Source of the DNA: Candidatus Omnitrophota bacterium
Lineage (GTDB): Bacteria > Omnitrophota > Gorgyraeia > JAFGHF01
NCBI GenBank assembly: GCA_020341815.1
Contig: CP070837.1
Span: 849,586 to 892,063 of the forward strand
Direction: 5' to 3'
Length of the DNA: 42,478 bases
Shown here: piece by piece, positions 23,655-32,274 of the stretch
How positions within the stretch are numbered: position 1 is the first letter of the stretch
Layout: the number at the start of each line of letters is the position of its first letter
Notes under the pieces: model-generated
Seen by the model: only the letters and a program-made list of their open reading frames with translations
Databases searched by the model: none
What the model was told of the DNA's origin: nothing
Made by a program: the position numbers and the translations under genes

Positions 23655-24389
23655 ATGAAAAAAATAAGTGTCTTGTTATGCGTGTGCCTGCTCTTAAGCG
23701 GATGCACAACAACAAAATATAGGGCAATTCCCGGCTTCGAGCAATATTTCAGTGGTGTAAAGACAATCGCCATTATGCCGCCTGACATTAAGATTTCCAA
23801 GCTAACCGCAGGCGGGGTAACCGAATTGATGGATGAGTGGACTGCTGAGGCCAAATCAAAGATCCTCTATGCAATAAGAGAAGAGTTAAATCCTTCATAT
23901 TCCTTTAATTCAAACCTGGTAGATGTGGAAAAGTTACCTGAAAGCGATAAGGACTTTATAAGAGAGCAGACCGGCCTGTATAATTCTGTGGCCTCCAGTA
24001 TCGTCTGGCATACCTACGCTCCGGACAGTATTTTCCAGCATAAAATCGATAACTTTGATTATACCTTGGGTCCGGATATTTCCCGCTTATCTACTCTGGC
24101 TGAGTGCGATACTTTGCTTTTTTGCTCAGGAAGAAATTATATCTGGACAGCCGGCAGAACAGGCATGGCTTTCTTTGGAGCGCTGTTAGGATGTGCTACA
24201 GGAGTTTTGATATTGCCAACGAGCGGCGCGGAATATATTGCTATTTCTTTTGTTGATGTTAAAAGCGGCGATGTTGTCTGGTTCGATTGCAACACCATGC
24301 AGGGTGACTTAAGAAAAGATACCGTCTGCCAAAAAAATATACGAAGTCTATTCAGTAGTCTCCCGGAAAGGTTGAATGATGTTAATTAA
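23655..24389 (+). CDS. lipoprotein of unknown function
   Basis: 244 residues. Lipoprotein signal peptide with lipobox LLLSGC (Cys near residue 17). An early segment, GVKTIAIMPPDIKISKL, resembles the first strand of GNA1162/CsgG-like periplasmic lipoproteins. A hydrophobic patch AFFGALLGCATGVLILP (about 175-191) is followed by YIAISFVDVKSGDVVWFD, the strand pattern at the end of that fold. It is the first of three overlapping genes with a second lipoprotein-peptidase and a third lipoprotein. Probably an outer membrane or periplasmic accessory. Confidence 0.65.
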   Translation: MKKISVLLCVCLLLSGCTTTKYRAIPGFEQYFSGVKTIAIMPPDIKISKLTAGGVTELMDEWTAEAKSKILYAIREELNPSYSFNSNLVDVEKLPESDKDFIREQTGLYNSVASSIVWHTYAPDSIFQHKIDNFDYTLGPDISRLSTLAECDTLLFCSGRNYIWTAGRTGMAFFGALLGCATGVLILPTSGAEYIAISFVDVKSGDVVWFDCNTMQGDLRKDTVCQKNIRSLFSSLPERLNDVN

Positions 24390-25563
24390 AAAAGCTGTAT
24401 CTTTAGTGCTTTCCTGCTCGGTCTGCCTAAGTTCCATATCCTGCGCATCTACGGATATTGCAGGTATGGGGCGGGGCAGTGCCCTTCAGATGTATGACGA
24501 CGAGACGCGAATGTGGAAACGCTCCAAAGAAATGCAGGAAGTAATAGAAAAAAGCGGACATATCTATGAGGATGAAGCCTTAGGAGAATACATAATTTCT
24601 GTATTGCATAAATTGATAGGCGATATCGCCGAAACCAACAACCTTGATTTAAAGGTTGGCATTATAAAAGACCCTTTCTTCAACGCCTTCAGTCTTCCTG
24701 ACGGCGTTATTTATATACATACAGGACTTTTAGCCAATAGCGAAAATGAAGCGCAGCTCGCAGCTGTTTTGGGGCATGAAGCCTCGCATTTTCTGCTGCG
24801 GCATGCCTTAAAACAGCACCGCTCCACGATGAATAAAACGGCCTTCTTTAATGTTGTGAACATGACAGTGGGTACTGCCGCCTGTGTTGTGGCAGGAGCT
24901 GCCGGAGCACTTCTGGCAGGGGTTTTGGGTAAATACGGATTAAACGCCTCAATCTTTGGTTACAGCCGCCAAATGGAAAGAGAGGCGGATGAAAATGCAT
25001 TTAAGCTTATTAAAGAGGCTGGCTACAATCCTCACGAGGCAAAGAAATTCCTGGAAACATTAGCCGAGATGACAGAAGGCGAAGATAAAATTCCTTACTT
25101 CTACAGCACTCATCCAAGAATCAAGGAACGAATTGAAACCTTTGAGGAATTAATCAAGGAATCGGGAAGTCCGGCAGAAGGTATAGATAATGCCGATATA
25201 TACAACCAGATGGTAAAGAACCTCGTATTGGAAAACGCCGAATTGGATATGAAACGCAAGAACGGTTTGAAATCGGCCAGAAGGCAAATCGCAAGATACA
25301 ACAACATGTATGCCGATGACTTCAAGGCCTATTATCTTCTGGGTAAATTAAATGCCCTGGAAGGAAATAAAGAAGAGGCTGAGGAAAGATTAAAGAAGTC
25401 CATAGAGCTGATGCCCGATTTTGCCGAAAGCCATAAAGAACTGGGCCTGTTATATTATAAAGACGATAAAAAGCAGGATGCCCGGGCAGAATTTGAGAAA
25501 TATTTGGCATTAGAACCGCAAGCCAAGGATGCCGAATATGTAAGGGGGTATATGAATGAATAG
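24376..25563 (+). CDS. M48-family metallopeptidase lipoprotein with TPR C-terminus (BepA-like)
   Basis: 395 residues, starting inside the previous gene (14-base overlap; a second ATG follows directly). Lipobox-like SSISC near residue 23. Zinc site HEASH near residues 135-139, with the third ligand in MEREADENAF near 202, and a membrane-like Gly/Ala segment between. The C-terminal about 100 residues are TPR repeats (YYLLGKLNALEGNKEEAEER, SHKELGLLYYKDDKKQDAR). M48 plus TPR is the plan of BepA-type periplasmic proteases that check outer membrane protein and LPS assembly. A second M48 gene without TPRs lies at 28726. Confidence 0.88.
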   Translation: MMLIKKAVSLVLSCSVCLSSISCASTDIAGMGRGSALQMYDDETRMWKRSKEMQEVIEKSGHIYEDEALGEYIISVLHKLIGDIAETNNLDLKVGIIKDPFFNAFSLPDGVIYIHTGLLANSENEAQLAAVLGHEASHFLLRHALKQHRSTMNKTAFFNVVNMTVGTAACVVAGAAGALLAGVLGKYGLNASIFGYSRQMEREADENAFKLIKEAGYNPHEAKKFLETLAEMTEGEDKIPYFYSTHPRIKERIETFEELIKESGSPAEGIDNADIYNQMVKNLVLENAELDMKRKNGLKSARRQIARYNNMYADDFKAYYLLGKLNALEGNKEEAEERLKKSIELMPDFAESHKELGLLYYKDDKKQDARAEFEKYLALEPQAKDAEYVRGYMNE

Positions 25564-26134
25564 ATTTAGACATCTTAAGATTATTCCTGTTTTACTTTTG
25601 CTTGTTACTTTATCCGGCTGCGTAACCATGTGGACATATCTGAAAGAAGAAGATGAATGGAAGCGCCGGCCTTTTGAGGCAAGGCTGCCTGCGGGATGGG
25701 TAAAATATAATGCACCTGGCGCCATATTAATCCTGACAAAAGACGGCCTCTTGCTTCAGCAGATACAGATAGTCCAGCATAGAATAGATACAGACAAGGA
25801 ATTCCCCATAAGCAAAAAGATGATAAAAGAAGATATGCTGGTTCAGGAAATAGCAGAGCTGGTTGTTAATGAGATGGCTCTGGATAACGAGCGGATGATG
25901 AACTTCAAGATTCTGGAGAACAAGCCCGTTGAGATTTCCGGAATAGACGGCTTCAAGCTCACTTATAGCTATAAAGATGGGGATTTTAAAAGAATTAAGG
26001 GCATTTACTGCGGCTTTATTTTTGATAAGAAGTTCTATAGCGTCGAATATATTGCCGCCCAGCAGTATTATTTTGATAAGGATTTAAGGGATTTTGAATG
26101 GTTCGTTGACAATCTTCAGATTGTCAAAAAATAG
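25556..26134 (+). CDS. lipoprotein, third gene of the M48 operon
   Basis: 192 residues, overlapping the peptidase gene by eight bases. Lipobox LVTLSGC (Cys near residue 22). After it: a charged stretch, then a beta-rich domain (FEARLPAGWVKYNAPGAILI, LTKDGLLLQQIQIVQHRI, VEISGIDGFKLTYSYKD, FIFDKKFYSVEYIAAQQYYF) and a last helix of the type seen in DUF-class periplasmic proteins that check fatty or amphipathic ligands. No family named. Its operon mates suggest an envelope quality-control role (inference). Confidence 0.65.
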   Translation: MNRFRHLKIIPVLLLLVTLSGCVTMWTYLKEEDEWKRRPFEARLPAGWVKYNAPGAILILTKDGLLLQQIQIVQHRIDTDKEFPISKKMIKEDMLVQEIAELVVNEMALDNERMMNFKILENKPVEISGIDGFKLTYSYKDGDFKRIKGIYCGFIFDKKFYSVEYIAAQQYYFDKDLRDFEWFVDNLQIVKK

Positions 26135-26158
26135 AGTTATAACTATATTATTATATTT

Positions 26159-26201
26159 AAAAGCGCAAAGACAGGTTCAGGCTTGCTTTTTGCGCTTTTT
26201 T
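26159..26201 (+). terminator. rho-independent terminator of the lipoprotein/M48 operon
   Basis: AAAAGCGCAAA pairs with TTTTGCGCTTTT across an 18-20 base loop, and the 3' arm runs into a T tract. It closes the three-gene set and separates it from the response regulator. Confidence 0.8.
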
Positions 26202-26277
26202 AATTTCAAAAAATTATAGAAATATTTTCCTGCTTGTGCTATATTAGTGGGCAGGAAAGGAAAGGTGAATTCTAGCA

Positions 26278-26640
26278 ATGAAAAAGATCCTGGTTGTTGA
26301 CGACGAAATAGGCGTTTTTATGTCTATCAAGATGGCTTTGAGCGGTAATTGTCAGGTTACACCGGCCTATACCGGGGCTGAGGCCATTGAGCAGTTCAAG
26401 AAGGAAAGGCCTGATTTGATACTGCTTGACTTAAGGATGCCCGATATTGACGGACTGGATATCCTGCACATTATCCGAAAGCTTGACAGTAATACCCCTG
26501 TTATCGTGATTACTGCGTATCCGGAAGACTTGAAGGATGTTTCTCTGGATGAGCTAAACATCATCTCTTGCTTTGTCAAGCCGTTTGACCTTAACGAGTT
26601 AACGAAGAATATAAATAAAATATGGGGAGGGGAGAGATGA
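26278..26640 (+). CDS. single-domain response regulator (CheY-like)
   Basis: 120 residues, receiver domain only. Acidic pocket Asp8/Asp9 (VVDDE), phospho-acceptor Asp51 in LLDLRMPD, Thr79 in VITAY and Lys101 in FVKPF are all present. It has no output domain, so it would act through partner proteins. The next gene, a PilZ protein, is coupled by ATGA, which suggests it relays a histidine-kinase signal to a c-di-GMP-responsive effector. Confidence 0.9.
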   Translation: MKKILVVDDEIGVFMSIKMALSGNCQVTPAYTGAEAIEQFKKERPDLILLDLRMPDIDGLDILHIIRKLDSNTPVIVITAYPEDLKDVSLDELNIISCFVKPFDLNELTKNINKIWGGER

Positions 26641-27020
26641 TTTGGAACGGGAAAGAAAAGAGGCGGTTTCCCAGAAAAAAAGCATTAATAGGCGTAGACA
26701 TCCTCAAGATAGACAATAAGAAATTACCCTATAAGTTCGACCAGGAAATAGGTAGAAATATAGGCTTAGGCGGGATATGCATCGAGCTGAGTAAAAAGCT
26801 CCCCGTATCAACTGAACTCTGGATGGAGTTATTGATAGATAAAAACCTGCCGCCAATTAAGGCAAAAGGCAAAGTGATATGGATAAAAGAATACATAAGG
26901 CCGGCTTCTGTCATTGGGGGCATAAAGGTAAAAGAACGCAAGAACTTCATTATGGGAGTGGAGTTTCTGGAAATTACAGAAAGCGACAAAAAGAGAATTA
27001 ACAGATTCGTAACAAGTTAG
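26637..27020 (+). CDS. PilZ-domain c-di-GMP receptor
   Basis: 127 residues from the ATG that overlaps the response regulator stop (ATGA) behind GGGGAGGGGAG. The c-di-GMP binding residues are seen: RRFPRK (RxxxR, about 9-13) and NIGLGG (usual D/NxSxxG; Ser replaced by Gly, about 40-45). The beta-barrel strands follow (WMELLIDKNLPPIKAKGKVI, FIMGVEFLEI). PilZ proteins change motility, polysaccharide synthesis or transcription upon binding c-di-GMP. The Ser-to-Gly change may reduce affinity. Confidence 0.82.
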   Translation: MIWNGKEKRRFPRKKALIGVDILKIDNKKLPYKFDQEIGRNIGLGGICIELSKKLPVSTELWMELLIDKNLPPIKAKGKVIWIKEYIRPASVIGGIKVKERKNFIMGVEFLEITESDKKRINRFVTS

Positions 27021-27026
27021 GCAAGA

Positions 27027-27164
27027 ATGAAATATACCAAAAAACCAAAATACAAATTGGATAAACGAAAAATCGTTGTTAAAAAAGATGCGGACTTAAC
27101 GGCTGAGGAACTTTATGAAGAGCGCCTCAGAGAAAAAAGCCGCCGGCGCTCGCGAAAGCATTGA
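27027..27164 (+). CDS. 45-residue basic small protein
   Basis: Frame starting seven bases after the PilZ gene. The sequence is highly basic and ends in an Arg/Lys-rich helix (LTAEELYEERLREKSRRRSR). The stop is one base before the ATG favoured for the acyltransferase, which fits an operon member. Only a weak RBS is seen. No family recognised; it may bind nucleic acid or be a spurious frame. Confidence 0.5.
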   Translation: MKYTKKPKYKLDKRKIVVKKDADLTAEELYEERLREKSRRRSRKH

Positions 27165-27165
27165 C

Positions 27166-28089
27166 ATGAACAAAGAAAAGAAAAAACAGATAGAGAGGTG
27201 GTTCGGCCGGCAATGGGTCAACCTGATTTTGATCTTGAGTCGCTTTCTGACTCTTGAGATAGCGCGCTTTTGCGGGCGGGTGCTGGGAAAGGCCGCTTTC
27301 TATCTTATCCCCCGTCACCGCCGGGGAGCCCTGCGCAATATCGAGCTGATTTACAAAGATAAGCCCAAAGAAGAATTGCGCCGGATAATCCGCCGCACTT
27401 TTATCCATGCCTCTTGCTTCGGCTGGGAAACCGTTTATCTTTATACTCACAATATAACTAATGGGGAAGTGAACAAGCTGGTAACAAAAGTGGAGGGGCT
27501 TGAATATTTGCAGAAGGCCGCGACGCGCGGCAAGGGCGTAATCGGCTTGGGGGCGCATTTAGGCAACTTTACTCTCCTGGGGAAAAAGCTGGAGAGTTTA
27601 GGATTTGCCTCAACATCTATAATGCGCCAGATGAGAGACGAAAAATTAGAAACCATGTTCCGCATAATGCGCTCCAGAATCGGACAGAACTCGATACCAA
27701 AATTTCCCGTCTCCCGCGCCGTCAGAGAAAGCATCGAATGGCTTAAGAAAGGAAAAATCCTAATGCTTTATGTAGACCAGCGCTCAGGCCAGGGGGTAGA
27801 AGTAGATTTTATGGGCATACCTACGCCTACTCCTACAGGGGCGGCGGTATTCGCTTTAAAGACAGAGGCAGCGGTATTGCCTATTGTCAATGTCCGGGAT
27901 GAAGAGGGCTTCTACAAACTGCTTATCGGAGAAGAGGTTCCTATTGTAAGGACAGAAGATCACAAAAAAGATATTTTGGTAAACACGGCCAAGTTTAATA
28001 AGATAATCGAAAAGTATATCCGTCTTTATCCTGATCAATGGTTTTGGTTTCATAACCGATGGAAGGGGGTAAAACCAAATGAAAACTAA
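27166..28089 (+). CDS. LpxL/HtrB-like lysophospholipid or lipid A acyltransferase
   Basis: 307 residues from ATG 27166; an ATG 51 bases upstream gives an extra charged tail. N-terminal membrane-contact helix (about 15-35), then HRRGALRNIELIYKD, typical of the LpxL/HtrB family, KGVIGLGAHLGNFTLLGKKL near 122-141, RQMRDEKLETMF, and ILMLYVDQRSGQGVEVDFMG with TPTPTGAAVFALKT. These enzymes add a secondary acyl chain to lipid A or phospholipid at the inner membrane. The acid usually found five residues after the catalytic His (H-x4-E/D) is Thr here. It overlaps the next gene by 11 bases. Confidence 0.82.
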   Translation: MNKEKKKQIERWFGRQWVNLILILSRFLTLEIARFCGRVLGKAAFYLIPRHRRGALRNIELIYKDKPKEELRRIIRRTFIHASCFGWETVYLYTHNITNGEVNKLVTKVEGLEYLQKAATRGKGVIGLGAHLGNFTLLGKKLESLGFASTSIMRQMRDEKLETMFRIMRSRIGQNSIPKFPVSRAVRESIEWLKKGKILMLYVDQRSGQGVEVDFMGIPTPTPTGAAVFALKTEAAVLPIVNVRDEEGFYKLLIGEEVPIVRTEDHKKDILVNTAKFNKIIEKYIRLYPDQWFWFHNRWKGVKPNEN

Positions 28090-28726
28090 GGCTCTTTTCT
28101 GGACGGCACTTTTTTTATCTATTGCGCTTTGCGGTTGCGCAAGCACTCCTCACACTATTGGCTACGATGTAAGTAAACCGCCTATGCCGCCTGCAAATCT
28201 GGGAAAAGTCTATATTGCCCCTTTGTCTGATGAGAGACCTAATCAGGAACGTGAGGGCATAAAAGGCAAAGTGCTTACCTTCAGTTCCAGAGACAAGCAT
28301 TTCAGCAAAAAGGTTCCCCAGGCCATCAGAGAGGTCTTAAGTAATGAATTGAACAGTGTGGGCTTCAGTGTGATCCAGAAAGAAGAATCCGCTGACTATA
28401 AAATTACGGGTTCCGTCAAGCATTTTCAGGCAGTTATGTCTCCGGCCAAAATAACATTTCTGCCGTATCTGGGCTCGGCATCTACACTCTGGGCCAAGGA
28501 TGATTTCACTATTGCCCTGAGCCTCTACATCAAAATGACTAACCCAGATCGAAGTGTCCTGATTGATAAAACCTTCGATATATCCCAGGATTTAAAATTG
28601 TCTACAGGCCTGTTAAATTTAGCCCGATATTCGCGGGGTTTTAATTATAAACTCAAGCTTCTGGACGAGGCCCTTAAGGATGTAATGACTCAAATCCGCG
28701 ATGAGGCAAAAGCCAAGGTAAAATAA
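28079..28726 (+). CDS. lipoprotein of unknown function
   Basis: 215 residues with lipobox ALCGC (Cys near residue 20). A beta-strand start GKVYIAPLSDERPNQEREGI is typical of lipoproteins that form CsgG/YajG-like or GNA1162-like folds, followed by VPQAIREVLSNELNSVGFSV and DYKITGSVKHFQAV. YajG-type lipoproteins of similar size share this pattern. Located between the acyltransferase and a M48 peptidase with overlaps on both sides, so all are made from one transcript. Probably sits at the outer membrane. Confidence 0.65.
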   Translation: MKTKALFWTALFLSIALCGCASTPHTIGYDVSKPPMPPANLGKVYIAPLSDERPNQEREGIKGKVLTFSSRDKHFSKKVPQAIREVLSNELNSVGFSVIQKEESADYKITGSVKHFQAVMSPAKITFLPYLGSASTLWAKDDFTIALSLYIKMTNPDRSVLIDKTFDISQDLKLSTGLLNLARYSRGFNYKLKLLDEALKDVMTQIRDEAKAKVK

Positions 28727-29520
28727 TGAGGTTACTCCTTTTCACTTTAATAATCAGTGCATTACTGTCTTTTGAAGCTTCGGCGGAATATAATTTAGCC
28801 ACTAAGAAAGAAGAGCATATTTTCTTTAGCACCGCCAGTGAGGTAAGGCTGGGCCGCTCTCTTGCCGAGAAGGTAGAAGAGAAGTTTAAGATATGCAAAG
28901 ATATAAAGCTCCAGGAGCGCGTAGACAGAATAGGGCAACAGCTGGCTTCGCTATGCGGCAGAAAGGATATCACCTATAGCTTTATTGTGCTCAAAGAGGA
29001 TGAGGTTAATGCCTTTGCCTTGCCCGGAGGATATGTCTATGTAAACAAAGGCGCAATTGAAAAGACCGACTCTGATGATGAAATTGCCGCTATCTTAGCT
29101 CATGAAGTAGCCCATATTGCCGCCCGGCACAGTATCAAGCGCCTTCAGGCAAGTATAGGATATAATATCCTCAGCATGCTTGCTTTGGCCGCGAGCAAAG
29201 ATGTTCGTTTCAAAAGAGGCGCTGACCTTGCCTTTAGCCAGATAATGCTGGGTTACTCGCGGGAAGACGAATTTCTGGCTGACCGCCTGGCGGTCAAATA
29301 TGTAGAAGAGGCAGGATATGACCCTGAGGCCGTAATCGTCTTTATGGAAAAATTGAAGCGAATACAAAAAGAGATGCCGCTCAAACCGCTTATGCCCAGC
29401 TTTGTGCGCACACATCCGTATCTTCCCGAACGCATCGCAGCAGCAAAGCAGGAGTTGTTCGGTAAAATGGACTTCAACGATTATATTAACAGAGAGATTT
29501 CCGACTATGAAGAAAGGTAA
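28726..29520 (+). CDS. M48-family periplasmic metallopeptidase
   Basis: 264 residues with a cleavable signal peptide (about 1-20, ending ASA). The Zn site is HEVAH near 126-130, third ligand Glu in REDEFLADRLA near 179-187, and the family segment VNAFALPGGYVYVNKG near 88-103 is clear. No TPRs. Unlike the 24376 gene it is a soluble exported enzyme; both probably degrade misassembled envelope proteins (BepA/LoiP-type, inference). It begins at a TAATG overlap with the lipoprotein before it and overlaps the glycosyltransferase after it. Confidence 0.88.
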   Translation: MRLLLFTLIISALLSFEASAEYNLATKKEEHIFFSTASEVRLGRSLAEKVEEKFKICKDIKLQERVDRIGQQLASLCGRKDITYSFIVLKEDEVNAFALPGGYVYVNKGAIEKTDSDDEIAAILAHEVAHIAARHSIKRLQASIGYNILSMLALAASKDVRFKRGADLAFSQIMLGYSREDEFLADRLAVKYVEEAGYDPEAVIVFMEKLKRIQKEMPLKPLMPSFVRTHPYLPERIAAAKQELFGKMDFNDYINREISDYEER

Positions 29521-30565
29521 ACTCAAAATAGGACTGGTTGCTCCTCCCTGGCTGTGTATCCCACCCAGAGGATATGGAGGAATAGAGCTGGTAGTTGCTA
29601 ATCTGGCCGAGGGCTTAACAAAAATAGGGCAGGAGGTATTGCTATTTGCCCCGGAAGACTCTGTAACTACTGCCAGAATAATACCGCAGGTTCATCAACA
29701 TTTAGGCCAGGACTGGAGCGCCTTTGCCAAAAACGCTTTTAGTCTTTTGAGTGAAAAGTTTTCCTTTGCCCGCGCTGCCTACGAAAAAGTCGATATCATC
29801 CACGATCACAGCCTGTATCAAACAGAATTACCGGTTAAGGCGGTATACACGATACACGGACCGGCAACGGAAGAGGCCAAGGGTATCTGCAGAAAACTCT
29901 CCGAGCAGGGTCATAGTATTATTGCCATCAGCGAAAGGCAGAAACAGCTCTTCGGCAACGGCAAAATAAGATTTGGGGGAGTGGTGCATAATTCTATCGA
30001 TGCCTCAACAGCTCCTTATCAGGATAAGAAAGAAGATTTCATCTTCTTCATCGGCCGGGCAAACTGGGAAAAGGGCCTGGACCTGGCAGTGCGCGTAGCC
30101 GTAAAGGCAAATAAGAGACTGGTTATGGCCATCAAAATGACGGAAAAGTTTGAGCAGGAGTTTTTTGCACGCGAGGTCAAGCCGTGGCTGGACAAATATA
30201 AAAAGAATAATTATCTTACTATGTTTGAGGTAATTACGCCAAGCGATAAGTTTGACCTCTACAGAAGGGCAAGCGCTACGATATTCAGCAGTCAATGGGA
30301 AGAACCCTTTGGTCTGGTAATGATTGAATCTATGGCCTGTGGCACGCCGGTAATTGCCTTAAGGCGGGGTGCCGCGCCTGAGGTAATAATAAATGGCAAG
30401 ACCGGCTTTGCAGTCGAGGATGAAGAAGAGATGGTTGAGGCTGTAAAAAAGATAGACCAGATTAATCCCAAAGATTGCCGCAGTCATGTAGAAAAAAACT
30501 TCTCGGTAGAGAAGATGTGTCACGAGCATCTTGAGATCTATAAAAAAGTTATTTCCGGGAAATAA
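29507..30565 (+). CDS. GT4-family glycosyltransferase
   Basis: 352 residues from the ATG at 29507, inside the end of the peptidase gene (14-base overlap). The GT-B fold is visible: N-terminal IGLVAPPWLCIPPRGYGGIE with Gly-rich acceptor loop, ELVVANLAEGL, VDIIHDHSLYQ, and in the C-terminal half the nucleotide-sugar site EEPFGLVMIESMACGTPVIA near 264-283 (the E-x7-E motif). It transfers a sugar from a nucleotide donor, likely to surface glycan or glycolipid. Specificity cannot be read. Confidence 0.87.
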   Translation: MKKGKLKIGLVAPPWLCIPPRGYGGIELVVANLAEGLTKIGQEVLLFAPEDSVTTARIIPQVHQHLGQDWSAFAKNAFSLLSEKFSFARAAYEKVDIIHDHSLYQTELPVKAVYTIHGPATEEAKGICRKLSEQGHSIIAISERQKQLFGNGKIRFGGVVHNSIDASTAPYQDKKEDFIFFIGRANWEKGLDLAVRVAVKANKRLVMAIKMTEKFEQEFFAREVKPWLDKYKKNNYLTMFEVITPSDKFDLYRRASATIFSSQWEEPFGLVMIESMACGTPVIALRRGAAPEVIINGKTGFAVEDEEEMVEAVKKIDQINPKDCRSHVEKNFSVEKMCHEHLEIYKKVISGK

Positions 30566-30589
30566 ACAAACAAGGAAGGGAGGGGAAAC

Positions 30590-31030
30590 ATGTTTCTGGG
30601 GCTATTCAGAAGAAGCGTCAAAGTAGTAAGAAAAAAAACTGCAAAATCTGTCAAGCCCAAAGCGAAAAAAGCGAAGATAAAAAAGGTCGGCGTTAAAAAA
30701 ATCTCTGCCAGGAAAACCGCCGCAAGAAAACCAAAAGTTACAAAAAAGACCGCATCCAAAACCCGCACGAAAAAAACTGTAATGCCGGAGGTAGTAGGCA
30801 CAGTTACCCATTACTTTCCCCATGTCAAGGCAGGAGTAATTTTAGTTACCAAAGGCACAATTGCGGTAGGGGACACCTTACAGATTAAAGGCCATACCAC
30901 TGATTTCAAGCAAAAGGTTACCTCAATGCAGATTAACAACAGCCCCGTCCAGGAAGCAAAAGAAAAAGAAGAAGTGGGTCTTCTGGTAAAATCGCGCGTT
31001 CGTCATAACGACGTAGTATATAAACTGTGA
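30590..31030 (+). CDS. basic histone-like tail fused to an EF-Tu domain 2-like fold
   Basis: 146 residues of two very different parts. Residues 8-65 are almost only Lys, Ala, Arg, Thr and Val in a histone H1/Hc1-like pattern (KPKAKKAKIKKVGVKKISAR). Residues 66-146 form a beta-barrel like domain 2 of translation GTPases: VVGTVTHYFPHVKAGVILVT, VGDTLQIKGHTTDFKQKVTS, EKEEVGLLVKSRVRHNDVVY. Stand-alone EF-Tu-domain-2-like proteins exist, but a histone-like extension is unusual. It might bind RNA or DNA. RBS AAGGGAGGGG and a GTGA overlap with the next gene. Confidence 0.8.
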   Translation: MFLGLFRRSVKVVRKKTAKSVKPKAKKAKIKKVGVKKISARKTAARKPKVTKKTASKTRTKKTVMPEVVGTVTHYFPHVKAGVILVTKGTIAVGDTLQIKGHTTDFKQKVTSMQINNSPVQEAKEKEEVGLLVKSRVRHNDVVYKL

Positions 31031-32256
31031 AACCTAACCGCACCCTAGCAAGATTTTCCTGGGCGCTGTATGACCTGGCTAACACAATCTTCTCCATGAA
31101 TATAGTTTCTCTCTATTTTGTGCTCTGGCTGACGGTTGACAAAGAGTGCCCGGAACTATATTACAGCATAGCCTTCAGCGGCTCTGTGCTTCTGGCCGCC
31201 TGCTTAATGCCCATATTGGGTGAGGTCTCCGACAAATTAAAAAGGCGCGTTCCCTTTCTAATAGCTTTTACTTTAGGGTGCGTGGTTTTTACGGCATTTT
31301 TAGGGCTCATTAAGGGGACATTTGCTGCCCTGCTTTTTTTTGCTCTGGCCAACTTCTGCTATCAGTTAGCCGGGGTGGCATATAATTCTCTGCTTACGCA
31401 GGTAAGCACGCCTCAGACCTTGGGCAGGACATCAGGCTTAGGGGTAAGCTTAGGCTACGTAGGGACTCTCCTGGGCCTGCATCTGGTAAGGCCATTTCTG
31501 AATATAGGAGGCAGACAGGCTACCTTTGCCCCTACGGCCGCGCTCTTTCTTATTTTTGCTATGCCGGCATTTATTTTTATTAAAGATTCACCCCATCCTC
31601 ATGTTCCTCTAATTGAATTACAGATAAAGCCGGTATTTGCCAGATTGCGCAAGACCTTAACCGAGGTGCGCCGCAACTCTTCTTTGGTGAGATTTCTGAT
31701 TGCCGCCTTTTTATGCTTAAACGCAGTCAATACCATTATCATCTTTATGGGGGTTTATGCCAAAAGGGTGATAAATTTCGGCGATGCGGAAATCATCTAT
31801 TTTATGTCGGTTTCAACCGTCTTTGCCATAATAGGCTCTTATGCCTTCGGCCTGCTTACCGACCGCTGGGGCTCAAAGGATACCCTGAATCTGGTGATTA
31901 AGCTGTGGTGCCTGGCGATATTTCTGGCGATGATAGCCAGCTTCCGCTGGATGTTCTGGATAGTCGGCCCCTTAGCGGGAGTTTGCCTGGGGGCCACCTG
32001 GGTCTCGGCACGCACGATGTTAATTGAGCTGGTTCCCGAAGAGAAAATCGGACAGATGTTCGGCCTGTTCGGACTGGCAGGAAGATTTTCTTCGGTATTG
32101 GGGCCGGTAGTCTGGGGGCTGATAACCTTTGCCTTTGCCGGACTGGGGCTTTTTAAATACAGACTGGCCATAGCCTCAGTATTTATATTTATGTCTGCGG
32201 GATATTTTATTTTTCAAGGGGTGGAAGACCCCCGCAAGGCCGAACTTGCAACTTAA
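31027..32256 (+). CDS. MFS transporter of UMF1/Atg22-like type
   Basis: 409 residues with twelve apparent membrane segments. The N-terminus has the UMF1 signature ARFSWALYDLANTIFSMNIV and the loop LMPILGEVSDKLKRRVPFLI (MFS motif A), then YNSLLTQVSTPQTLGRTSGL and, in the second half, GSYAFGLLTDRWGSKDTL (motif A again). GTG start overlapping the upstream TGA. UMF1-type carriers are related to vacuolar Atg22 amino acid exporters; substrate here is unknown. Probably moves a small organic compound by proton coupling. Confidence 0.85.
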   Translation: MKPNRTLARFSWALYDLANTIFSMNIVSLYFVLWLTVDKECPELYYSIAFSGSVLLAACLMPILGEVSDKLKRRVPFLIAFTLGCVVFTAFLGLIKGTFAALLFFALANFCYQLAGVAYNSLLTQVSTPQTLGRTSGLGVSLGYVGTLLGLHLVRPFLNIGGRQATFAPTAALFLIFAMPAFIFIKDSPHPHVPLIELQIKPVFARLRKTLTEVRRNSSLVRFLIAAFLCLNAVNTIIIFMGVYAKRVINFGDAEIIYFMSVSTVFAIIGSYAFGLLTDRWGSKDTLNLVIKLWCLAIFLAMIASFRWMFWIVGPLAGVCLGATWVSARTMLIELVPEEKIGQMFGLFGLAGRFSSVLGPVVWGLITFAFAGLGLFKYRLAIASVFIFMSAGYFIFQGVEDPRKAELAT

Positions 32257-32274
32257 CTTTTACTATGATAATAT

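Noticed and set aside
27115-27165. Upstream ATG as start of the LpxL-like gene
   Set aside because: It would lie inside the 45-residue frame and add an untypical charged tail; ATG 27166 gives a family-typical N-terminus.
29402-29506. Upstream extension of the first GT4 glycosyltransferase
   Set aside because: Those codons are inside the M48 gene and precede the typical GT-B first strand; ATG 29507 is at the expected place.
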